64,000 nt of DNA from Cyclobacteriaceae bacterium (GTDB lineage: Bacteria > Bacteroidota > Bacteroidia > Cytophagales > Cyclobacteriaceae). The translations under genes were made by a program, and so were the position numbers. The notes below the pieces were generated by a model. It did not search any database, was not told the origin of the DNA, and was given only the letters and a program-made list of their open reading frames with translations. This document shows positions 8,412 through 17,658 of this stretch, one piece after another. Each line of letters starts with the position of its first letter. Position 1 is the stretch's first letter. The stretch lies in assembly GCA_024644875.1 (NCBI GenBank), contig JAHEGY010000009.1:1-64000 (forward strand). Direction: 5' to 3'.

Positions 8412-9944
8412 TTACCTCTTCTTAACAGCCGGTTCTTCATGCAGTAAATGAATGGTGGTTAAGGCATGAATGCTCTCAGCCGGAAGGGTCAGACTTAATA
8501 AGGCTTCAGGTTTTATCGAGTATGTATTAACCGGATTCATTTTAAAGTCCGGTTCAGATACCTCCTGCTGAATTGCCCTGTTTAGATAAAAGGTAGACTC
8601 ATTTATTCCATCCATCTGCAATTCGATGGTTTGTTCCTGATCACTTTTATTCAAAATAATGGTGGTGATATCCCCGGAAGGTGTTTTCACCGTCTGCGAA
8701 AAAATTGCATCATTCTCAATAGGTTCAGTGGATACAACGGTTGAGTGTTTTGGAAGAAAGCGTGTGATGATGGCATATCCATAATAGGATACAGGTTCAG
8801 GTTCCACAATATCATAAAATTCCTTTTTTTCAAGGTTCCAGGTACGGATAAGCTGCCATTGTCCATCCAGGTCTCCCCGGTTGGTAAAGCTCCATCGATT
8901 AAATGCACTAACACCTACTGACAAACCTCTCAGGATATCCTCTGCATTTGATAAGGATTCTGCCATTGAAACCACATCCCCGGTTCTTGTCTTTTCCGGT
9001 TCCCGGATACCCATAACAAGGTCCTGACGGCCAATCTCCGACAGGAATAATGGCTTTTTATGTTTTTTGGCCCATTCCGCCCATTTTTTTAATTCAGCAT
9101 GTTTTTCATCATTAATTCCATGATATGAATGAATATCATAAGCTCCGATATACGCATCAAAATCAATTTTTCCAGCATTAAAAGGTGGAAGATCCGTCCA
9201 ATCCGGTCCTGATATCGGAATATTTAGGTTTTTTTCATCCAGTGCCTTTCGGACTTCCTTCAGGGCTGGAGTTAAAGGAGTGTTTCTTCCGTATTCAGAA
9301 CTGCTCCACCAGTGTCCCCAGGTACCTCCGGGTGGCTCATTCGAAAGACACACCCATTTAATACAGGTGTATCCTTTTTTATTGACCAGATGATCGACCA
9401 AAGTGGCTATTCCATTAGCAAAGTCCGGCAGTGATCTTGGGGCACTGATCAAAGGTTGTACATCCGGATAAGAATTCCATTTTACATTGCTCCACATTTG
9501 TTGAAGGAACACATCCGCCTGATTTGATTCGGCCCATTCCAGAATTTTGTATAATGCCTGCATTTCATCATTTTCCCAATCGAATTTTCCCTTTTCCGGT
9601 TGATACATCCGCATACTCAATTCCACCCTCAGCCACGATAGGCCCAACCAGCTGGCATGGTCACAGATCTGCTGCCAGGCAGCAGTCTGACTGATAGGTG
9701 GATTACCACCCCATGCGCTTCCCCGAGAGTTACGGACCCGGAGGGCATGTTTATATTCCGGTGAGATATCAATGTGCTTTTGATCCAGGCTGATGGCATG
9801 CCAAGAAGCGCCGATACCACCGGCCATCGTAAATTGGGGCTGATCACAATGAATGTTGATCCTGGTTTGAGCACTGCTATATATTCCAGAAAGATGTATG
9901 ATTCCCAGGCATAGTATGAATCGTAATAGAATTGTTTTAAGCAT
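8412..9944 (-). CDS. Exported glycoside hydrolase, clan GH-A-like TIM barrel
   Basis: The start at 9944 (M-L-K-T) gives a clean signal peptide ending near S-S-A-Q. Numbering from there, the mature protein begins with a motif G-G-I-G-A-S-W, typical of glycan hydrolases that start with a beta-sandwich plus barrel. A probable acid/base E203 sits in S-N-E-P-P-G-G, and the likely nucleophile E303 in L-F-L-S-E-I-G; Asn before the first Glu is the clan GH-A signature (GH5, GH30, GH39 and relatives). The C-terminal 120 residues look like a beta-sandwich. The family number and substrate are not determinable here. The gene diverges from the AI-2E-family gene across a 387-bp spacer. Confidence 0.8.
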   Translation of the reverse strand: MLKTILLRFILCLGIIHLSGIYSSAQTRINIHCDQPQFTMAGGIGASWHAISLDQKHIDISPEYKHALRVRNSRGSAWGGNPPISQTAAWQQICDHASWLGLSWLRVELSMRMYQPEKGKFDWENDEMQALYKILEWAESNQADVFLQQMWSNVKWNSYPDVQPLISAPRSLPDFANGIATLVDHLVNKKGYTCIKWVCLSNEPPGGTWGHWWSSSEYGRNTPLTPALKEVRKALDEKNLNIPISGPDWTDLPPFNAGKIDFDAYIGAYDIHSYHGINDEKHAELKKWAEWAKKHKKPLFLSEIGRQDLVMGIREPEKTRTGDVVSMAESLSNAEDILRGLSVGVSAFNRWSFTNRGDLDGQWQLIRTWNLEKKEFYDIVEPEPVSYYGYAIITRFLPKHSTVVSTEPIENDAIFSQTVKTPSGDITTIILNKSDQEQTIELQMDGINESTFYLNRAIQQEVSEPDFKMNPVNTYSIKPEALLSLTLPAESIHALTTIHLLHEEPAVKKR

Positions 9945-10331
9945 TTTAATATATATCAATTTGGTTTTTGTTAGGAGGTGAAAAAAGGATCTGATTAAAA
10001 ATAAGAAATCGAGTAATCAGAATCAAAGAAATACAATAAAAGGAGTGTAGGTGACAATTAAAATCAGGAAATATATTTTAAACATATAAAGTTATTTCAA
10101 GATGAGACGTTTTTCCAGATTATGGGGCCTTTATTCCAGCCTTTGGAATATTATTCCTACCCCTAGAACCATTTCTTATACCTTTATTCCACATTCACAT
10201 ATTGTATCATACTCTTTAGTCACATAATTTTAACTAATAGTCCCAAACATCTGTAAAAGAACAATACAGACACTAGATAACTTAAATAAAATTTATAAAT
10301 TGATACCTGTCTTATAATTTATTACTCCATC
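9945..10331. other. Divergent intergenic region with short repeats
   Basis: This 387-bp AT-rich spacer separates two divergent genes and must hold both promoters. CCTTTATTCCA occurs twice as a direct repeat (10128-10138 and 10181-10191). The first copy overlaps an inverted repeat, TATTCCA-GCCTT-TGGAATA (10132-10150). These could be regulator sites; I see no gene, no RNA gene and no clear TAnnTTTG box. Confidence 0.4.
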
Positions 10332-11420
10332 ATGAAGAATAATGAAAACCATACTCCACCCATTCATGCGGCCATTGAAATATTCATAAGGTTGGCACTT
10401 TTAATATTGTTAATTGCCTGGTGCTTTCAAATTCTATATCCATTTTCAAGAGTCATTTTATGGGGTATCATACTTGCTCTAGCCTTGGCTCCACTATATA
10501 ATGCAATAAATGCCCGACTTAAAGATAGGCCCACGTGGACAGCAACCATAATCATTGTTATAGGATTGCTCATTCTTATTTTACCAAGCTGGTGGTTGAT
10601 AGAATCCGCGATCGACGGTGCAAAGGAATTAAATACCCGCCTTGAGGCAGGAACCCTGACCATCCCACCACCTGAGGAAAAAGTCAAGGATTGGCCGTTG
10701 ATTGGAGAAAAAACCTTCAATATGTGGCAGCTGGCATCGGAGAATATAGATGATTTCACCACAAGATATAGTGATCAGATTTTGAATTTTGGTAAATCTT
10801 TTGTCGATAGCATTCTTAATGTTACAACAAGTATAGTACAATTCGTTTTGGCCATTATAATTGCCGGAATCCTTCTGGCCACAAAAAGGACAGAAGATAT
10901 TTCAAAAACGATTTTCAGGAGGTTAATTGGGGAGCGTGGTGATTCAATTTCCGAGCTTGCAGAAAGTACTGTGGGTAATGTAACTAAAGGAGTATTAGGA
11001 GTGGCCGTTATCCAGTCTTTACTTATAGGCCTTGGTTTTTTACTGGCTGGTGTACCCTATGCAGGACTATGGGCAGTATTGGTTTTTTTGCTAGCCGTAT
11101 TGCAACTTCCACCAACCCTTCTGGTTATTCCAATTCTCGTTTACTTATTCTCGATAATGGGTACCGTTCCTGCTGTGTTTTGGTCAATTTATTTAATTCT
11201 GGCTTCTGTATCCGATAATGTACTGAAACCAATTTTACTTGGTAAGGGCGCTCCTGTACCTATGCTCGTAATATTCCTCGGTGTGGTAGGAGGATTTATG
11301 CTTTCTGGCTTTATAGGATTGTTTACAGGAGCAATTGTGCTTTCTCTTGGGTATAGAATGTTCCTTTTCTGGTTGGATGAAGAAGGTAATTCTTCAAAAG
11401 TAGACAATGAAACTGGATGA
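10332..11420 (+). CDS. AI-2E family (TqsA/PerM-like) membrane transporter
   Basis: The protein has 362 residues and the family layout: two N-terminal membrane segments (about 12-50), one at about 72-92, a long loop of about 95-160 ending in W-P-L-I-G, one segment at about 165-185, and four or five in the C-terminal half. The conserved L-x-G-V-P-Y-A-x-L-W-A-V-L and the L-x-P-x-L-L-G-K-G-A-P-V-P-M-L-V-I-F motif (about 297-315, interrupted by a few residues) are visible. Family members export or sense small molecules such as AI-2, or are Na+/H+-linked; which applies here cannot be told. Single gene, divergent from the hydrolase. Confidence 0.9.
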   Translation: MKNNENHTPPIHAAIEIFIRLALLILLIAWCFQILYPFSRVILWGIILALALAPLYNAINARLKDRPTWTATIIIVIGLLILILPSWWLIESAIDGAKELNTRLEAGTLTIPPPEEKVKDWPLIGEKTFNMWQLASENIDDFTTRYSDQILNFGKSFVDSILNVTTSIVQFVLAIIIAGILLATKRTEDISKTIFRRLIGERGDSISELAESTVGNVTKGVLGVAVIQSLLIGLGFLLAGVPYAGLWAVLVFLLAVLQLPPTLLVIPILVYLFSIMGTVPAVFWSIYLILASVSDNVLKPILLGKGAPVPMLVIFLGVVGGFMLSGFIGLFTGAIVLSLGYRMFLFWLDEEGNSSKVDNETG

Positions 11421-11640
11421 CATTACCTTCACTACGTTCTTAGAATTATTTTCTTGGAAAAGCTATATATGTAAAAGGTAAACAAATTGTATCTGAAGCG
11501 TAATCACGGTGAGGAAGAAGGTTCAAGTTAAAAACCAACCAGATGATAATCATTGCTTATTTCGGAAGAAGATGGGTTACCATTTCCCGGATTTTCCATT
11601 AACAGTATAATTATTAAGTGTAAAGTAATAATTTCTGTTA

Positions 11641-11807
11641 TGAAAAAGATGAGCCCACAACAAGTCAGAGAAGCAATGATCGAGATTATTGTTGGGAAAA
11701 AACCTTCCAATCTGAGCATGAAATACCCTGAACATTATTATCGAATTCGTAATGAGATAATTAATGTTCACAGTACTGGAGGCCGGGTTAAGATCCCGGT
11801 AATATAA
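11641..11807 (+). CDS. Small hypothetical protein
   Basis: From the ATG at 11641 a protein of 55 residues begins M-K-K-M-S-P-Q-Q-V-R-E. It looks like one amphipathic helix, a basic loop (G-K-K-P-S) and a second helix. The frame is open upstream to 11553, but those residues are less protein-like. It is not recognised; it might also be the remnant of a longer gene. It converges on the sulfatase gene, ending 8 bp before its stop. Confidence 0.35.
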
Positions 11808-11814
11808 TCAATCC

Positions 11815-13302
11815 CTATTCCGGTACAAATGCCGGATTTTCAGATGGATACCTGGCCTTGACCTCCAGTCTCCATTGCTTGAGCTGTTTATAAAGCGAAT
11901 CAGCAATTTCTGGCCTAATTTCAATCAGGTTTTCTGATTCACCAATATCTTTAGATAAATTATACAGCTCCAGGTGCCCGTCTTCAAAATACTCTATGAG
12001 TTTGTAATCCCCTGATCGTATTGCGGATCCTGGACTGCCTCCCTGGTTTCCATAATGCGGATAATGCCAGTATAGTGCATCTCTTGATAGCTTTTCCTCA
12101 CCCTTCAATAGGGGAGCCATACTTATCCCATCGATATGTTGATCTAGCCTGAGTGAGATATTAGCCATTTCAAGGATGGTAGGGTAGAAGTCGGTACTGG
12201 TTACCGGGTAGTTACATACACTATTCGGATCCGACACCCCTGGCCACCGGATGATCATTGGTTCACGGATACCACCTTCATACAACCAACCCTTGCCCGC
12301 CTTTAGAGGCAAATTCGTTGTTGGATGACCTTCACTCGTGCTCAGACCACCATTATCTGACATAAAAAACACCACAGTATTATCCGAAATATTCAAAGAA
12401 TCCAGTGCTTTCAAGACCCTTCCAACTGCTTCATCCATGGCCTCTACCATTGCCGCATAGACAGCATGATTTTGTACCTGCCTCCATCTGTTATTATTTA
12501 TAGGGATAAATTCTTCTCCCTCAAAATCAACCGATTCTGATTTAACCTGATATTTTTCCACCAGGTCAGAACGCCCGATCAATGGGGTATGAACAGAATA
12601 AAAAGATAAATAAGCAAAGAAAGGGTTGTTTTTTTGTATTGATATAAAATCAATGGTTTCTTGTGCCAGGCGATCCGGCAAATGCTCACCTTCTGGCCCA
12701 TCTTCCAGTTTTGGATTCCCGTATGGCGTAAAATACTTTCCGGGACCGTAGGGGCCTCCTCTTTCCCAACCGCCTTTATTGATATCAAATCCCTGGTCTT
12801 CTGGATAATAACCTTCTTTTCCAAGATGCCATTTGCCTGCAAAAAAAGTAGAATACCCATTTTCTTTCAGGACTTCAGCAATCGTGATCTCTTCCAGGGG
12901 CATATATTCTATATACTCAGCCGGGATCAATGGTTTATTTCTTGTCCAGTGCTTTTCAACATTATAGGGTTGAGGCGCTCCAAACCAGTCTGTCGTCTTT
13001 AACCGTGCTGGATACTTTCCGGTCATAATGCTTGCCCGGGTTGGACTGCAGACCGGGCAGGCGGCATATGCCTCCGTAAATTTCATGGATCTCTCGGAGA
13101 ACCTGTCAATATTAGGGGTTTCATAAAAGGTGCTTCCATAGCATCCCAAATCGGTCCATCCCAGGTCATCAACCAAGATAAACAGGAAATTGGGAGGCAT
13201 TTTTTCTTTTTCAGGCTGACAACCGATCATTATTGACAGAAGAAATATGACAATTATTGCCATTTTTCGTAGTATGATGAGATCAAATAAATATCTTAAC
13301 AT
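11815..13302 (-). CDS. Sulfatase (formylglycine type), predicted lipoprotein
   Basis: The protein hydrolyses sulfate esters. The formylglycine motif C-x-P-x-R is present (C85-S-P-T-R89) in V-C-S-P-T-R-A, followed by S-I-M-T-G-K-Y, and the metal-binding D45-D46 pair lies in F-I-L-V-D-D-L-G. The K-W-H-L-G and M-S-D-N-G-G motifs complete the alkaline-phosphatase-like site. The signal sequence with Cys28 suggests a lipoprotein, although the residue three before it is Met rather than Leu. The 13302 start is kept because it supplies basic residues ahead of the hydrophobic stretch. It begins 6 bp after the stop of the sugar porter gene, so the two form an operon, with the sulfatase second. Confidence 0.9.
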   Translation of the reverse strand: MLRYLFDLIILRKMAIIVIFLLSIMIGCQPEKEKMPPNFLFILVDDLGWTDLGCYGSTFYETPNIDRFSERSMKFTEAYAACPVCSPTRASIMTGKYPARLKTTDWFGAPQPYNVEKHWTRNKPLIPAEYIEYMPLEEITIAEVLKENGYSTFFAGKWHLGKEGYYPEDQGFDINKGGWERGGPYGPGKYFTPYGNPKLEDGPEGEHLPDRLAQETIDFISIQKNNPFFAYLSFYSVHTPLIGRSDLVEKYQVKSESVDFEGEEFIPINNNRWRQVQNHAVYAAMVEAMDEAVGRVLKALDSLNISDNTVVFFMSDNGGLSTSEGHPTTNLPLKAGKGWLYEGGIREPMIIRWPGVSDPNSVCNYPVTSTDFYPTILEMANISLRLDQHIDGISMAPLLKGEEKLSRDALYWHYPHYGNQGGSPGSAIRSGDYKLIEYFEDGHLELYNLSKDIGESENLIEIRPEIADSLYKQLKQWRLEVKARYPSENPAFVPE

Positions 13303-13308
13303 GTCATT

Positions 13309-14694
13309 CTATTTCTTGGTTAACAGGTTTTCAACTTCTTCCAGGGTCTTGCCTTTGGTCTCGACGAGTTTTCTCTTAATATAAACAAATCCAACAATAC
13401 AAATAAATGCATAGAGCCAGAAGGTGCCATAGGAATTCAGAATTTTATTAAGCCAGGGGAAGGTGTAGGTTAAGATAAAACAAGCCACCCATAGAGCAGC
13501 AGTAGCTACTGCCATAGCACTCCCACGCACTGAATTGGGGAATATTTCAGAGAGCACAACCCAGGTTATCGGTGCCAGTGTCATCGCATATACTGCTATC
13601 GCTGTGACCACCATTAAAACAACCATGAACCCTTGAATTTCGAGGTAATATAAGTAACCAAGAACTATATAGGATATGGCCAATCCGGCAGCCCCGAGCA
13701 ACATCAGTTTTTTCCTGCCCCATTTGTCGACGGTAACTATTGCCACAAAAGTAAATATCAGATTAACGGTTCCGGTCAGAATAATATTAAACAGGATATC
13801 ACTGATCCCGTATCCAGCTGCAGCGAATACTTCTTCGGCATAATTGAAAACCACATTGATCCCACACCATTGCTGAAATACGGCCAGGACAACTCCTAAA
13901 ATTAATATTGGAAATATATTTCTTTGTTCAAGCGCACTTAGATTGAACCGGTCAGTAACATTTTGAATAGTTTTTGCGATCTCTTCCCTGGAGTAATTTG
14001 CAAAATCAAGACCTCCGATCTTAAGGAGAATTTTTTCTGCCTTTGACCAGTATCCTGACTTTGCCAGCCATCTCGGACTTTCCGGAATTCCAAATGTGAG
14101 GAAAAAGAATAGGAGGGCGGGAACTGACTCTGCCCAGAACATCCATCGCCAGCCCCACTGCCCATTCCAGGAGTTTACGATTTCATTGTTGGTAGCACCC
14201 GGATCTATCGCATCTGCAATCAGATAATTGGTAATCTGCGCCAGCAGGATCCCGATAACTATAGTCAGTTGGTTGAGAGAAACAAATCTTCCACGCAATG
14301 TACCCGGAGTTACTTCAGCGATGTATATTGGTGATTGTGTAGAGGCCAATCCAATCCCAATCCCGCCAAGCAAACGGAAAATTATGAAAGTAGACAGATC
14401 ATTTGAAAAACCGGTTCCAATAGCTGATAAACTGAAAAGGAAAGCGGAAATAATTAAAGATTTCTTCCGTCCGTATTTTTCACTCAATATGCCTGATACC
14501 ATTGCCCCGGCAATACAGCCAAGCAATGCACTGCTCATGGCCCATCCCTGTAAATTAGGCGACCCGGCGATATCAAAAAACTTCTCATAAAATGGCTTTG
14601 CACCGCCTATTACTACCCAATCGTATCCAAACAGCAGGCCGCCCATGGCGGATACCAAAGAGATCCTGATCAAGAAGGCTGTATTGAATTTCAT
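13309..14694 (-). CDS. Sugar porter family MFS transporter
   Basis: The 461-residue, 12-segment protein has the sugar porter signatures: an R-L-L-G-G-I-G-I-G loop before transmembrane segment 4, P-x-Y-I-A-E-V-T-P, R-G-R-x-V-S-L-N-Q-L, P-E-S-P-R-W-L at the middle loop, Q-Q-W-C-G-I-N in segment 7 and a final E-T-K-G-K-T-L-E-E. Such proteins import hexoses or pentoses with protons. Being first in an operon with a sulfatase suggests that it takes up the desulfated sugar, which is inference. Upstream lies a 141-bp divergent spacer shared with the symporter gene. Confidence 0.93.
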   Translation of the reverse strand: MKFNTAFLIRISLVSAMGGLLFGYDWVVIGGAKPFYEKFFDIAGSPNLQGWAMSSALLGCIAGAMVSGILSEKYGRKKSLIISAFLFSLSAIGTGFSNDLSTFIIFRLLGGIGIGLASTQSPIYIAEVTPGTLRGRFVSLNQLTIVIGILLAQITNYLIADAIDPGATNNEIVNSWNGQWGWRWMFWAESVPALLFFFLTFGIPESPRWLAKSGYWSKAEKILLKIGGLDFANYSREEIAKTIQNVTDRFNLSALEQRNIFPILILGVVLAVFQQWCGINVVFNYAEEVFAAAGYGISDILFNIILTGTVNLIFTFVAIVTVDKWGRKKLMLLGAAGLAISYIVLGYLYYLEIQGFMVVLMVVTAIAVYAMTLAPITWVVLSEIFPNSVRGSAMAVATAALWVACFILTYTFPWLNKILNSYGTFWLYAFICIVGFVYIKRKLVETKGKTLEEVENLLTKK

Positions 14695-14835
14695 ATAATA
14701 CCGTTTTGAAAATCACGCCGGTTGAAAAACCTAATATCATATTTATTTTTTAATTTACGAAAATGATAGAGTTATTTAGTTTTTATCCCAACATCTTTCA
14801 GCATATGGGATATACTAATCCAAACGCATAAAAAC

Positions 14836-16443
14836 ATGTCGAGTCTTCCTGTTGTTGATCTGATCATTATTGCAATTTACGTACTTGCCATAGTGTTGAT
14901 GGGTGTATATTTTGCTGTAAGAGGAGCTAATTCCAATCAGTTCGTATCTGCAGGGGGTGTCTTGCCGGCCTGGGCAGTAGGCCTGTCTATTTTCGGCACC
15001 TATCTAAGCAGCAATACCTATATCGGTGTAACCGGGAAGGCGTATGGGAGCAATTGGAACGCTTTTGTTTTCAGCCTGGCTATTCCAATTGCCGCATGGA
15101 TCGCATCACGGTATTTTGTCCCATTTTACAGAGAAAGTGGAAATATCTCGGCTTATGCCCATGCGGAAAAACGATTTGGTCCCTGGGCCAGGTTATACAT
15201 GGATATTTGTTATCTTCTGACCCAACTAGCCAGGATGGCTTCCATTATGTTTGGTGTATCCCTGGTATTAAATGCGCTGATCGGGATCGACATTGCTTAC
15301 ATCATCATTGCGATGGGTGTACTGGTAACATTATACACCTTACTGGGTGGGATAGAGGCCGTAATCTGGACAGATGTGATCCAAAGCGTCGTATTAACGC
15401 TCGGAGCATTTCTCATAGTGGTCATTTTATGTATTGATGTAGAGGGCGGATTCATGGGCATAATTCAAAAAGGAATGGTTGCTAACAAATTCAGCCTGGG
15501 GAGTTTCAAATTGAGTTTTACGTCATCCACTTTCTGGGTGGTAATGTTATATGGGATATTTATTAACCTGAACAACTTTGGTATAGACCAGAGCTTTATA
15601 CAGCGTTATCATACGGCTAAAAGTACTGGCTCAGCACAAAGGTCCGTCTGGATGGCTGCAAAATTATATATTCCGGTATCTCTTCTATTCTTCTTTATAG
15701 GTACCGGTTTATGGGTCTATTATCAGGAAAATCCACAAAAACTGGAGCCCTTGGTTAAAGAATCTTTAAGAGAAGAATCCCTAAATGAAAAATCCTTATC
15801 CTCCAGTGAAACACCCCCAGGTGATATGAATGATGACAATAGGAAATCTTCCATTTCGATGGGATCTGTTAAGGTTAATGATTCTGAAATAGGGGACAGG
15901 GTACTGCCTTTTTTTATGGTGTATCGACTGCCCCGGGGGATTACAGGTCTGCTGATAGCAGCCTTATTTGCGGCTGCTATGAGCAGTGTGGATTCAAGTT
16001 TAAATAGTTCAGCAACCATCATCTGGTCGGATCTCTATAAAAGGTATCTTAAACCTAAACCTACTGAGAAACAATCCATGCAGGTGTTAAAGATAAGTAC
16101 AGTAGTATGGGGAATCCTGGGAACCTTCTTTTCACTGGCACTTATTGGGATTGAAAGCCTCCTCGATACCTGGTGGCAACTCTCCGGGATATTTGCAGGC
16201 GGAATGCTGGGCCTTTTTCTTTTAGGATTTTTCTCAAGGACTACCGGAAATGCTATTGCCAAAATTTCAGTTACAATCGGAATTCTGGTGATCTCCTGGA
16301 TGACCTTTCCTGCATTAATCCCTGACAATATGGGATATCTTAGAAGTCCGTTTCACACCAATATGATAGTTGTTATTGGAACACTGACCATCTTTTTATC
16401 CGGCATAGTCCTAAACCGTTTTAGCAGGAAATTAAAGCCATGA
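14836..16443 (+). CDS. Sodium:solute symporter (SSS family) with Ser/Glu-rich insertion
   Basis: The 535-residue protein has about 13 membrane segments. Family motifs include G-x-x-L-P-A-W-A-V-G-L-S near 42-52, G-G-I-E-A-V-I-W-T-D-V-I-Q at 171-183 and A-A-L-F-A-A-A-M-S-S-V-D-S near 375-388. Sugar-type SSS members (SglT-like) share these, so a sugar is the likely substrate. Residues about 305-350 are an unusual hydrophilic insertion, rich in Ser, Glu and Asn with near-repeats of K-E-S-L, E-E-S-L and E-K-S-L, where family members normally go almost directly into the D-x-V-x-P-F-F helix. It diverges from the sugar porter gene and is followed 35 bp later by the SMUG2-like gene. Confidence 0.92.
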   Translation: MSSLPVVDLIIIAIYVLAIVLMGVYFAVRGANSNQFVSAGGVLPAWAVGLSIFGTYLSSNTYIGVTGKAYGSNWNAFVFSLAIPIAAWIASRYFVPFYRESGNISAYAHAEKRFGPWARLYMDICYLLTQLARMASIMFGVSLVLNALIGIDIAYIIIAMGVLVTLYTLLGGIEAVIWTDVIQSVVLTLGAFLIVVILCIDVEGGFMGIIQKGMVANKFSLGSFKLSFTSSTFWVVMLYGIFINLNNFGIDQSFIQRYHTAKSTGSAQRSVWMAAKLYIPVSLLFFFIGTGLWVYYQENPQKLEPLVKESLREESLNEKSLSSSETPPGDMNDDNRKSSISMGSVKVNDSEIGDRVLPFFMVYRLPRGITGLLIAALFAAAMSSVDSSLNSSATIIWSDLYKRYLKPKPTEKQSMQVLKISTVVWGILGTFFSLALIGIESLLDTWWQLSGIFAGGMLGLFLLGFFSRTTGNAIAKISVTIGILVISWMTFPALIPDNMGYLRSPFHTNMIVVIGTLTIFLSGIVLNRFSRKLKP

Positions 16444-16478
16444 GCAAAAGCAACCAACTTCATTATTAAATATATGAC

Positions 16479-17156
16479 ATGACTTTCGGGAAAAAAGTAC
16501 TTGAATTTTATAAAGACCTGGATTTTTCGGTATCAGGGATCCCGGATGGGATCGAGGTTATGAATCCTATGAAGGATGAGCAGGTGCAGCGGCTAAATGA
16601 ACAGTTTTATTCAAAGTATTATAATGATACTAATCCAAGAATATTTCTGATAGGAATCAATCCCGGGAGGTTTGGAGGGGGCTTAACGGCCATACCTTTT
16701 ACAGATCCCATCCACCTGGAGAATACCCTTGAGATAAAAAATGATCTGCCTAAGAGACATGAATTGTCCTCCAGGTTTGTATATGATGTTGTGCAGCACT
16801 TCGGGGGTCCGGATATATTCTTTCGTACATGCTACCTCACAGCAGTATCCCCTCTGGGATTCGTGATGAACCAAAAAAATATTAATTACTACGACAATAA
16901 TTTTTTAGTGAAACAATATGAACCTCAATTTATTAAGTGGCTCAAACAGCAGATCAAATTCGGGGCCAATACAAAAATCGCTTTTTCCTTAGGAAGAGGT
17001 AAAAACCATGACTATCTGAAAAGGATTAATGAGCAAAATCTACTATTTGATAAAATTTTAGCCCTTCCTCACCCAAGATGGGTGATGCAATACAGGTATA
17101 AGAAAAGGTATGAATTCGTTGAATTTTATTGTGATCAGATCTCCAGTTACCTGTAA
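16479..17156 (+). CDS. SMUG2-like uracil-DNA glycosylase (family 3, DUF4918)
   Basis: The 225-residue protein carries the uracil-glycosylase superfamily motif G-I-N-P-G at 59-63 (catalytic-site Asn61) followed by R-F-G-G-G-L-T, and the second motif L-P-H-P-R-W-V-M-Q-Y-R with His198. This pairing is characteristic of SMUG2 proteins, which remove uracil and oxidised pyrimidines from DNA in base excision repair. It starts 35 bp after the symporter and is probably read from the same transcript or a promoter within that gap. It is a housekeeping repair gene among transport genes. Confidence 0.85.
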   Translation: MTFGKKVLEFYKDLDFSVSGIPDGIEVMNPMKDEQVQRLNEQFYSKYYNDTNPRIFLIGINPGRFGGGLTAIPFTDPIHLENTLEIKNDLPKRHELSSRFVYDVVQHFGGPDIFFRTCYLTAVSPLGFVMNQKNINYYDNNFLVKQYEPQFIKWLKQQIKFGANTKIAFSLGRGKNHDYLKRINEQNLLFDKILALPHPRWVMQYRYKKRYEFVEFYCDQISSYL

Positions 17157-17328
17157 TCTGAAAATATTTTTAGGCAGATCAAAATATTGTGTTCCCAGAC
17201 GTCCATAAAAGTGTGCGCTTTTGTACAGGTTCACTATTGGCAATATTTGTAATCATCTGTAAATCAGAATATTATAAATTTTGGCATGTGATTGGCATTA
17301 TTATGAGTGACAACAAACGGACACTTTA

Positions 17329-17658
17329 TTGAAAACTCTATATAACATATACAAAGTAATCATTTTCAGTTTGATGCTATTTGTTATTTGTGGGGTGAGT
17401 TCGTTACCGACTTTTGCAGAAACCATCAATACCGAAACAATCGAAGCGGAATATGAAATTTTTGAAATGGAGGAAAATTTCATGGAAGAGTTTAAAGATC
17501 TCGGTGATTGTGTGAATGTAAAGGTCAAAGTTTATAGTCATGACAATCGGCTGGTACGCTGTAGTAACGAAAAATCAAACATGATCAATGAACTGATCAA
17601 AAGGGCTGATTTTCTGACTGATGTTGGTGGAGTAGAAATATACAGGTTAAATAAATAG
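17329..17658 (+). CDS. Small secreted hypothetical protein
   Basis: A TTG start at 17329 opens a 109-residue product with a signal peptide (hydrophobic 9-24, cleavage near F-A-E at about 30). The mature part is acidic, with E-M-E-E-N-F-M-E-E-F, then V-N-V-K-V-K-V-Y-S and one C-S pair. It has a single Cys in each of two short segments (C-V-N and R-C-S). The fold is unknown. A short overlapping frame from ATG 17303 ends at the TTGA where this gene starts, so translational coupling is possible. The 3' end overlaps the DinB remnant on the other strand by 12 bp. Confidence 0.6.
   Translation: MKTLYNIYKVIIFSLMLFVICGVSSLPTFAETINTETIEAEYEIFEMEENFMEEFKDLGDCVNVKVKVYSHDNRLVRCSNEKSNMINELIKRADFLTDVGGVEIYRLNK

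Noticed and set aside
12579-12860. Minus-strand frame of about 93 residues in the sulfatase region
   Set aside because: Same strand but another frame than the sulfatase, inside its catalytic domain, without independent support.
15054-15437. Plus-strand frame within the sodium symporter
   Set aside because: Overlaps the symporter membrane helices in another frame; Cys/His-rich composition arises from the frame shift.
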